From the NCBI GenBank assembly GCA_002803225.1, contig NXFV01000430.1, forward strand, positions 1 through 64,000: DNA of 64,000 nucleotides, in the 5' to 3' direction. Source of the DNA: Gamarada debralockiae (lineage: Eukaryota; Ascomycota; Leotiomycetes; Helotiales; Hyphodiscaceae). Position numbers and translations under genes: made by a program. The notes under the pieces were generated by a model, which was given only the letters and a program-made list of their open reading frames with translations, was not told the DNA's origin and made no database searches. Positions 55,842 to 64,000 of the stretch are shown one piece after another (positions within the stretch are counted from its first letter, which is position 1; each line of letters opens with the position of its first letter).

Positions 55842-57427
55842 TATATCGTTGGGTTAGCGCGTCATGTTTGTATCACGGTGCACCCACTTTTCTCCCTTTG
55901 TTGAGTCCTCCATTCCCTTTTGATTCAGATGCCGGCATTCTCAGCTGAAACATAGAAACAGGCAAGAAACTCCAAGTTAGAGGAAAGATCTCTCGACTTA
56001 GACCTAAGCTTCGACCTCGTCCTCCAGCTTGGATCTAATCTGGTTTTGTTGCACATTGGACATATTTGAGATATCATACAATCGGGGTTTCTCAATAATT
56101 AAGAGCCATTCCTCGCTTTCTTTGATCTGAACGGGCAGGAACTCCTTCCTCTATCTAGCCCATCATAATCAACATTCGTGCCTTCCTCCCATGCCGAGCG
56201 TCTTGCGAAAGTTCAGATGAAAATTCGCCCAAGAAACAGCCGTGCAGTTTGTAAAGAAAGACCTGCCTATCCTTAGCTTACCTCCATATTCGGGCAGAGG
56301 CATATATTTGTGAAGCCTCTTCATCCTTCTGGTACTTCCAAGGAAGCTTCCTGGTCCAAAGCTTCTGCTATTGTCGTACACTGCTACTCGTATTCAATAT
56401 TTGTCTCGTTGTCAAAATTTGCGACAGGTGGATCTTTGTATTTTCTGAGGCGAATAAATGTCTGTTAGACCTGAAGTCACTCGGCTGCTATGAAGTTGAC
56501 TGACACTATCAGAAGTCTTGATGTAATCCAATGAAGTCTCATCCTAAATCAAATGGCCCTTTGACTGCGTGTTGAAATATCGTTGTCAAAGAATTGACTG
56601 CTGTTGAAGGATTTATCGTTGTCGACCATCAGTTTTAGGTCATCCTTCCTGCTCGCGAAGCCCTGTATGGAGAGGAAAACGTAGCAGAAAGATTCTCACA
56701 TTGCCGGACCACACACCGAGATCCAATATTCCCAATGGGTGTAAGATGCACAGTCGTCATGGTGAGGATCTCCTGTGAGAGGTTTTAGGAGCGTTAGAGT
56801 TATTGACGAAGTCTGAAGGGCTGGAACGCACGGATTAGGGCGACTTTGCTGTTAAATTGCAGTCAGGTCCTCATACTTGCACTGTGTGGAAAATCATAGT
56901 TTTGCAGTCTTGAGCACCTTGCTACCTCCCACGGCTCAGAAGATCCATGCAAATATTTCCGATAATAATGAACATTGCTGCTGACGACGACAAAAACAAT
57001 CCACAAACTTCGACATACCAACGCGTTTCGTGCTCCGGACTGCCCTTTATTCTTGGTTATCCAGACAAAATAGAGCCACAGCTATTCAGCATCTATATCT
57101 AAAAGGCCGCCAGTTGTCCTTAGCATTCCACATCATTTTGTTTCGGCTGGCACGGTTTCAAGGAGAGAAAGGAACAGGAATCGCGGACGGAGATCTTTTG
57201 CAGAGACTAGCCCCCAGGACACCTGATATTTCCTATTTTGCATTCACTGATAGTTCGATTCCAGCGAATGATTCACAGTGGCAGTGAATTATTGAATGGC
57301 CACATCAATCTGTTTCGAACCTCTCAAGTCAGGTCCTCTGGTAGATGCAACGTCCATATCGACTGTGCACAGCATGTTTGAACTGCCGAATAGATGAATA
57401 ATAACACTGCTGGTCTAGAAGACTTTC

Positions 57428-57452
57428 AATCGTTCAAACGATTTGAACGATT
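57428..57452. repeat. Perfect inverted repeat of the AATCGTTCA motif
   Basis: AATCGTTCAAA at 57428-57438 and TTTGAACGATT at 57442-57452 are exact complements separated by CGA. This is the best-formed member of the dispersed motif family. Confidence 0.8.
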
Positions 57453-58268
57453 CGCATCCACTCTATGTTAGCATTGAAATTCCCAGTTCTGAATAAACAG
57501 CAATTTGAGCTGTACCCTTTCAGTCATTCAGGCTTTTTGAACATTTTAAAATAGGGCCCATAATCAGATACTTAAAGGGTATTGATATCAGGCAGTTTCT
57601 GGTATGGAGTTTTTATGAAGCATTGTCCCCAATAAATCCCGAGGCAAGAAAAGGGGCTCGAAGCGAGAATTCTAGGCATCACGTGAAGACTACCTTCCCG
57701 GCTTAGATATTAACTGCTTTATTGGCAGCATGCAGTTTTCCAGAGATATATCGCTTCCATTTTGATAAAGCTATCATTGGGCAAGTCTCCCTTGCAGACT
57801 TCCGCGGAGAGATGATAAGGTCCAGAGCAAGTATGTCGAGCAGTCGAAGGGATCTCACAGTGAGTTGAAGACATCCTCTTTGTGACGCTTACATTGCTAA
57901 TGCTGACAAAGTCCAACGCTAATAAAAGTAGACATAGAATACTGACGCCTTGTACCGAATGCAGATGGGTCCCATAGAAGACCTTTTGAACTCCGAATCC
58001 CCATGCACGCGTGAGCGACCATATATGTCTTCCTCAGGACACCCGGAGAGTGTCCCATCCATCAGCCCAGTGATGACTACCTCCAGACTTGTACACTGGC
58101 CCGAAGAAGACATAGTCCTGCTCCAAACACATGCTTGTGAAATTGCTCAGTGTTCCCATCGATGATCCAGCCATCACGTGCCAATTTGCTTCGACAAACG
58201 CTCCTTCTATTAAAGGTATATCCGCCCAAGAATCTAGAATCCGTCCCCTGATCCCATCAGTCTTCTGC

Positions 58269-58511
58269 CTATCTTCGAATACCGCAAGCTGTGCTCCAGC
58301 TTTCACTGGGGAAGTTGACTGGACTTGGTGGTGGAGGAGCTGGGGGGGCGTAGTCGTTCTCATCCAGCATATATGGTGACTTAGTTTTTGAGTTGAGGGT
58401 ATTTGTCAGGCAAAGTGTAACGTCTTGACCAAAAGATGTATTTGTGAGGAGAGGAGAAAGACGACGGCGCGGAACCGGTAGGGCAATAGGGGTTGGAGTT
58501 TGAGAAGGCAT
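58269..58511 (-). CDS. Hypothetical short frame, possible first exon
   Basis: An 80-codon frame that starts after a pyrimidine-rich leader (AACCCTCCAATC before ATG), with a TATA-like TTAAATA about 80 bp further upstream, which is the look of a fungal 5' end. The peptide is Pro/Thr/Leu-rich (VPRRRLSPLL, APPAPPPPSP). I do not recognise it and could not join it to a convincing downstream exon. It may be the first exon of a gene extending to about 57720, a pseudogene, or chance. Confidence 0.25.
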   Translation of the reverse strand: MPSQTPTPIALPVPRRRLSPLLTNTSFGQDVTLCLTNTLNSKTKSPYMLDENDYAPPAPPPPSPVNFPSESWSTACGIRR

Positions 58512-61245
58512 GATTGGAGGGTTCGCTTGTTGAAGCAGGGATGTTGAAGACGTTTGAAAGTGTTCTCGAGAATGAGGGGGGGATCCTGCAGTATTTAATA
58601 ATTGATGACGGATGATCGATCTGGATTATGTGGGTGATTCTAAGCTGATGTTGGGGTCAGTGGGGTGATAGAGTAAAATACGGGATGCTGACTGAAGCTG
58701 AAAATGGTACTCACCGACAATTCAAAATTGGGTACGATGGGGTACGTACTGCGGATTATGATCCTTCAGGATAATAATGGTGATGACGATGCAAGAATAC
58801 ACTTTCTCCTAGGCGCAGCAAATGTACCAAAAGGGCGGGAATAGTAGGTCTTTAAATAAAACTCGTCGTAAGGAGCAGAAAGAAACCAACAGAAAGTAAA
58901 ACGGGAAATCCCACGAATTTATCTTTCCTTCTGTTCATCGTATCCCCCGTCCCCCGTCTCCGGCGAGAAGAAAAGTAAGACAGGGCTACCAACTAACAGC
59001 TCATCCCTCCGGACAGCCGCCTCCAACATCCCAGTCTTGGCCAAGAATGTTCCATAATCCATAATTGCGAGCCCTGGTAGCGCATGGCACAGGCATGCAA
59101 TAATAATAGTCCCCCCAGACCAAGCCCAATGCAAAGTGATCTCCGGCACTTAAGAGGCCTCAAAACACTTCCGATTGCCCCGGAATCTGAACTCCAAGTC
59201 TCCAGCCCCCCGTCGCTTGGGAATTTCAGCTCCAATATTACTGTAGGACTAGCCATGCTTTGGAGGTCCTACCCTTGCAGGAATGTGGAAATCGATATCC
59301 TCGCCTTTTTCCCTTTCGTGGGGTTAAGCCTTAAGCACAACTGAGACATGGGTCTGGGGTTCCGGCAGCAAATCCGGACCCCTGGGTGGCACCCAAATAT
59401 ATGCCACATTGCACCTCGATCATATTCCACAGCTCCCATCGATATTTTCTATTTGCGTGGTACCGAATGGAGATGCGATGATTTGACCATGCCACTCGGA
59501 ACTAAAGGTCTCTTAATCAAGCGGTGAGGGAAGCAGCATTAGGCAGAAGCTTCCACTGTGCTCTTGCTACGGAGTGTGACGACTCATGTGGAAGGTGTTT
59601 TGTTTCCTTATTTGCTGGATCATGCTGGGCTTTGGTTCCGGAGATTGGTTTTGGGTGCTTTGGGAGCTTGTCAAAGAACAACTGGATGTCTTACATTTCA
59701 AGGTTCGGGGGTGGGGGTCTGTTGGGGAATGGGGGATGCGACTGAGGCTTACGCCTGAGCGTGGGGTTGGAGGAGGAAGAAGCGTGGATGTCCGCGAACT
59801 GCCAGAGTACCCAAGTTATCTATCGATTTTAGACAGACTTGATTTGCTCACAAGAATCATTCGGAATAGGAAGGTGATGCTGCTTGTTGGCTTCCGCTTT
59901 ACACAGACTCCTCTGGATTTCGGAGGTCGATGTTTTGTTTGCAAAATCCCGGCAACGTGACAACGTCTCACATCCAAATCAGAAACTGGAACGGGCCCTC
60001 CCGACCCGAATTGAGCGAACCAGCTCTTCTCCTGACTCTGCCATTACGACGATTTGTGACGTTGGATTTGCTGTTTTCGAACTTCGAGTCTTTCCATTAT
60101 TGTGCTGGTTTCATCTGACACAAGATTTAGCGACCAACAGGTTGATGAAAGTGTGCAAGTGTATGAGTCCGGCCATTTAGGCTTTGCCAACATGCCTGAA
60201 CACGGAAAATTTCAGGGAGGCGGGTTCGGACGACCCTGGCATTCCTTCCCCGACCACTTGATTCAGGCAAGAACCCGGCGATTCGGGACCGATTTCATCA
60301 CATTTTTGCATTCCTTCAATCTCCTTTGATGCGGAAAAGGCTTTGAAAATGTCAATCAGTGAGAAGCTGTATGCACCCCAGATTTTGACCCACAAAGTTG
60401 CTGGAGCCGTCTACGTACCTTCATGATAGAGGTATCTAGAATACCAGAATTGATCTCATGAGGATTTCTCAAATGAAGAGCTCTTCTCTGAGCCATGAGC
60501 CAAACTTCCTGTCTCGGTACTCTATTCTAGGCCGCCGCACCTATGCAGGGATGACGCGCCGTTGTGGGTAGAAAGTTTCAAAATCGTGACAACACCCAAT
60601 TCCAGAAATGTCGTGATCCCACGCAATGGACACGTGTTTTTCGAATCTCATCTTTTGTGCATTGTGCAAGTCTTGTGAGTTGTACCTCGTTGTGAAGGGA
60701 GGTCTGAACTGTCAGACTGCGGTGGAACAATTTCTCGTGTTGAGGTTGCTCAACGGCGTCGAACATTGACCTGGGCAGCTATGCCTTATCTCCTTGCAAG
60801 AACCAAAGAACTTGGGCCTCATCAGGGGGGTCTCTGCTGTCCTGAATCAATGTTGCAAAATGAGATCTACTTCGAGACTGAAAAGGTACAACTGACAGGT
60901 CATCTCTCCGCGAGAAATTTGTGTTTCTTGAAAAATTGGAAGTTTGGAAATTTAGTTTTCAATAAGTTGATTGAGTACTACGAAATCGTAGTCTATGTGA
61001 CAAAGAGCCTCCATGCTCTGATGAGAATATAGTTCTCATAAAGTCCGCATCTACGCCGGAATAGGCTTGTCTCCATAGGAGCGCCACCATAAAATGCAAA
61101 AACCTTGCCTCCTAATCCACCCAAACGCCATCGCAATGCTGAGACAAGTAACCGAAAAGGATCGTAGGATCGTATGTACTATGTATCGAACATATCGGAA
61201 TCAATCAAGGTGTAGCCCAGAGCTTGAAAGATGCTGGTGAACAAG
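58512..61245. other. Gene-poor region, nothing recognised
   Basis: 2.7 kb with no supported gene. Overlapping short frames at 58919-59256 and 59524-59960 lack family text and codon regularity. No repeat or RNA gene was identified. Confidence 0.5.
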
Positions 61246-63173
61246 CTACAGTTCTCTGTAGTCACTCGGACGAGCCCGTCGTTGCCGGCCTTGATGTCGA
61301 TGAGGATTAACGGGTTTGCGGAAATAGGCATTATCTTCTTCATTCGGCAAGGGCTCAGCAAAAACTGTCTTCTGTTGATTTGAGAATCCTCCAGCTGGTC
61401 CAGCGCCTCCACCATTCGTCTGTTGACCGCCACCCATATTGTTACCCATCATTCCCATATTGCCCATACCTCCATATCCTCCTGCACCTCCGCCATACAT
61501 GTTGTTGTTATTCATCCCGTTCATGGGGCCTCCTCCAAAGCCATTCATCCCCATCATCGGCATGCCCATCATTGGGTTGCCCATACCCATACCGTAGCCG
61601 TTCATCATGTTCATGTTCATGTTCATGTTTGGCATACCTCCAAAGCCGTTCATGCCCATCATTGGGTTGAATGGCATGTTGGGGAAACTGGGCATACCGT
61701 TCATCATGGCTTGTTGCTGCTTCAGCAGGGCCTGCTTCTGTGCTTCTTGCTGTTGCATGGCCTTGGGTCCTTTAGGAATTTTGGGGTTATCCAGCAACTC
61801 ATCCGCGGGGCGTTTCTTGGTTTGGGGTTGGATAGGGGCCGTTTCCGGATTTGGTGACTTCGCTTTCGCTGCTGCCATAGGTGATTTGACTTGTTCTGGT
61901 GATTTCGGGCTGGGTGACTTGGCCTTCACCGTCTCCTCGGCGGGTGGCGTTTGGGCCTTTACGCTTGGGCTCTTCGACCGTTCCTTCTTCGCAGCAGCAT
62001 TCTTCTCGGCAAGATACTCCTTAATCTTCGCAGATGTCTCATCGTCAGGCTTAAGATCATCAATCAAGACCCCATCAGTCTGACATCCGGGACATTGAAA
62101 GTCGCTCTCAATAAGAGCATTAGTAATGCAATCATTGCAATACGTCTTCTCACAACAGGGCGTCTTCATTGGGTCTATGAATATTCTCTTGTCGATGGAA
62201 CACTCCAGTCCTCTATCCTGCAGTTCCTTGTCACCCAACGCAGCCGCTTTCTGTGCAGCCGCAGAAGACTTCGTCTTTGCTTGAAATTGTTCCCAGGACG
62301 CCTTGTCTGGCTCTGCAATAACATACTCCCCTTCTGCATTGACCATGATACCCGGTGGTGGCTTTGTATCATCCGTTGTTCCATCAGCGCTTAGTGCAGC
62401 GGGCTTCTCAACGGTCTTGAGGAACGATCTTGGAATACCAGTTGTGCGCTTGACTCGTGGTTTGTTATCGAATTCCGGATTATCGTTCGTAGGGCAGGCT
62501 TGGATCCAATGTCCCTTCTCACCACATCGATAGCATACGTAACCTGTGGGAGGTTCGTGGTCTGGAGCATTTGTATTCTTACCACCTTTAGAAACGACAC
62601 GAGTTTGACTACAATCTGTTAGTATGATTCGTGACTCGATGCAGGATTGGACTTACAGTGCCATCTCTTCTTGCTGCGCTGACCATTGCTCACTCTGAGC
62701 TGCGAACATGGCCGCCATTTTTTGCTCTTCCGTCATATTGCTCATTGCCAGGGCGTTTGTGCCGGTTGTGGGCTTTGCGCTTGATTTGCTCGACGACTGT
62801 TCCTTTCGTGATGAGTTCTTGGTGTTTATCGGCATTTTCCCATTCACGTATCTAGCTGCTCGTCCTGCACCTTGTTTCATGGGTGGGAGGCGGCGAGCAA
62901 TAATGGAGGTGGATCGAGGAATGATAGTAGTATCGTCATCGTACTCTGTACACACTTGTTAGTCGGGATCATAGCGGGCATCGCAGCTAGAGGAGGCTCA
63001 CCTTCATTGCCATCTTCATTATAGATCGCAAGGTCGAAGTCTTTTCCATCACCAAGGCCGCTCTTGATGATGATATCACGTTTGAGCTCAAACACGGAGA
63101 TACCGGTACCATCAAATTCCACTCTGGTCGGGTCTTTCTGTGACTTGAACTTGAAGAACACGGAGGACGTCAT
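61246..63173 (-). CDS. mpe1: Mpe1/RBBP6-type subunit of the cleavage and polyadenylation factor
   Basis: Mpe1 binds pre-mRNA and the polyadenylation site within CPF. Model: complement join of 63173-63002, 62945-62657 and 62608-61246, giving 607 aa. The DWNN ubiquitin-like domain is at 1-75 (VFFKFKSQKDPTRVEFDGTG, VFELKRDIIIKSGLG, DDTTIIPRSTSIIARRLP). A CCHC knuckle lies near 179 (CYRCGEKGHWIQAC) and a RING/U-box near 294 (CSIDKRIF...CCEKTYCNDC...CPGC). A Ser/Pro/Lys linker follows, then a Met/Asn/Gly-rich tract (about 455-565, with NMNMNMNMM). The tract is unusual in its methionine content and may be prion-like. The C-terminal basic tail NPHRHQGRQRRARPSDYREL closes the protein. Confidence 0.94.
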
Positions 63174-64000
63174 GATATCAGGTTGTATGGTAAATCGAGG
63201 TCGTAAATGAAGTCGTTGAGGTTCCTGGTCGAAGGTTGAGGTACAAAAGTGAGGGCTATTCTGAAGCACTTAAAGAACACACGAAAGTGCTCAGAGATCA
63301 GCGATCGAAAGGAAAGGGATGGGGAAGGTTGGTTTGCGGATGCGCCCGTTGCAAGATCAAGATTCTTCTTCTTTTTCCGTTCGATAGAACGAGGTGAAAT
63401 CAAATCTGATTGCAATCACTGGAGATAAATCTCGTGAAACGAACAAAGCTCTCAAAGGAAATGATGTACAAGATTGCAGTTTGACTGCGAAGTGCGACGA
63501 TCTGAGATTGTTGGCTCCTCCACAACCAAGTAAACTGAACCACCACACCAGTAACGACTCTCTTTTTCCCCACTTATGAAGTCTCCTCCCCTATTTCCCA
63601 GTAACAGATAACGAGAGCGACGCCACAGGTGTGCGTTCGTGATGCAAAAGGCGACCGTTTGATGAAGTTGTCGTGTCTCTCAAGGATTGTTGTGATGTTG
63701 TCGAGGATGAAGGTGAAAGACAGGAAGGAGGCGGCTGAGAAGTCTTTGTACGAAAATCCTTAGGCTGACAAATTCCCAAAACAGGTCATGGTCACGTGAA
63801 ATGTATGTAGCCGAGGTGTTTGTCACGAAAATGTGGGAAATTTCATTGGCAAGTTTATTGGTTATGAATTATTCAAAGAAAAAGGAGAATCACTTGTTGC
63901 AGTGGTAGTTATGGTAACCTGGTGATTGATTTTAATCACTCAGGTCTGGCCAAGTGGCTTTCTACAGTGCTTATTGCCTGATTCACAGTTGAAAATCACT
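63174..64000. other. Upstream region of mpe1
   Basis: 827 bp to the window edge. A CACGTG lies at about 63794. No other gene is recognised; frames at 63357-63779 are short and without similarity. Confidence 0.5.

Larger units (their letters stand above)
55191..58268. other. Gene-poor AT-rich region with a MITE
   Basis: 3 kb without a supported protein gene. It contains the MITE at 55556-55841, an AT-rich surround, and the perfect inverted repeat AATCGTTCAAA-CGA-TTTGAACGATT at 57428-57452. CACGTG lies near 57682. Frames at 57030-57287 and 57719-57916 show no recognisable family. Confidence 0.5.

Noticed and set aside
58919..59960. Several overlapping short frames on both strands
   Set aside because: They contradict each other, lack family text, and show no fungal promoter or splice structure.

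Overview
This is a 64 kb window of a filamentous ascomycete (Pezizomycotina) nuclear chromosome. The evidence is the many spliced genes with introns of about 45-80 nt, GTRNGT donors and CTAAC/CTGAC-type branch sites, together with fungal-type orthologues: a Cpr6-type cyclophilin, an AtfA bZIP factor, Iec3, mL58 and NADP-isocitrate dehydrogenase. A leotiomycete is my best guess for the class, but nothing here proves it. I assembled the gene models by hand. For every spliced gene given as exon joins, the exons sum to an exact multiple of three and use AG acceptors; donors are GT except one GC donor.

Layout from left to right. 0-1.4 kb: a repeat-like edge with CCGTACGGA motifs and a broken F-box gene. 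1.9-8.2 kb (minus strand): a FYVE + zinc finger + RING-H2 protein and UDP-glucose pyrophosphorylase. 8.2-15.5 kb: gene-poor, with an amino-acid permease pseudogene carrying at least six lesions, a minisatellite and a tRNA-like relic. 15.5-28.7 kb: mL58, a disordered fungal protein, a RasGAP, cyclophilin-40, D-aminoacyl-tRNA deacylase and NOT3/5. 31.0-38.5 kb: a C2H2 protein, NADP-isocitrate dehydrogenase, Iec3 and Nop13. 38.5-40.6 kb: a gene-free block rich in a short palindromic motif. 40.6-55.2 kb: an NBR1-type autophagy receptor, a Barentsz/CASC3 homologue, a metallo-beta-lactamase-fold lactonase, the stress bZIP Atf1/AtfA and a glutathione transferase ending in SKL. 55.2-61.2 kb: gene-poor with a MITE. 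61.2-63.2 kb: Mpe1/RBBP6.

The genes form no biosynthetic cluster. They are mostly housekeeping genes, with a loose emphasis on RNA handling (NOT3/5, Nop13, Barentsz, Mpe1, DTD) and on membrane traffic, autophagy and ubiquitin (FYVE-RING, NBR1). Three intergenic spaces separate divergent pairs (mL58/disordered protein, DTD/NOT3, Iec3/Nop13) and probably act as shared promoters.

The least explained signals are a 9-mer, AATCGTTCA, counted by eye 12 times against about 0.5 expected and concentrated at 38.8-40.2 kb in quasi-palindromes; a 286-bp TA-flanked MITE; and two introns that stay open in frame with their genes (ugp1 intron 1 and the last intron of NOT3), which could give alternative termini. 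No convincing tRNA, rRNA or CRISPR feature was found.
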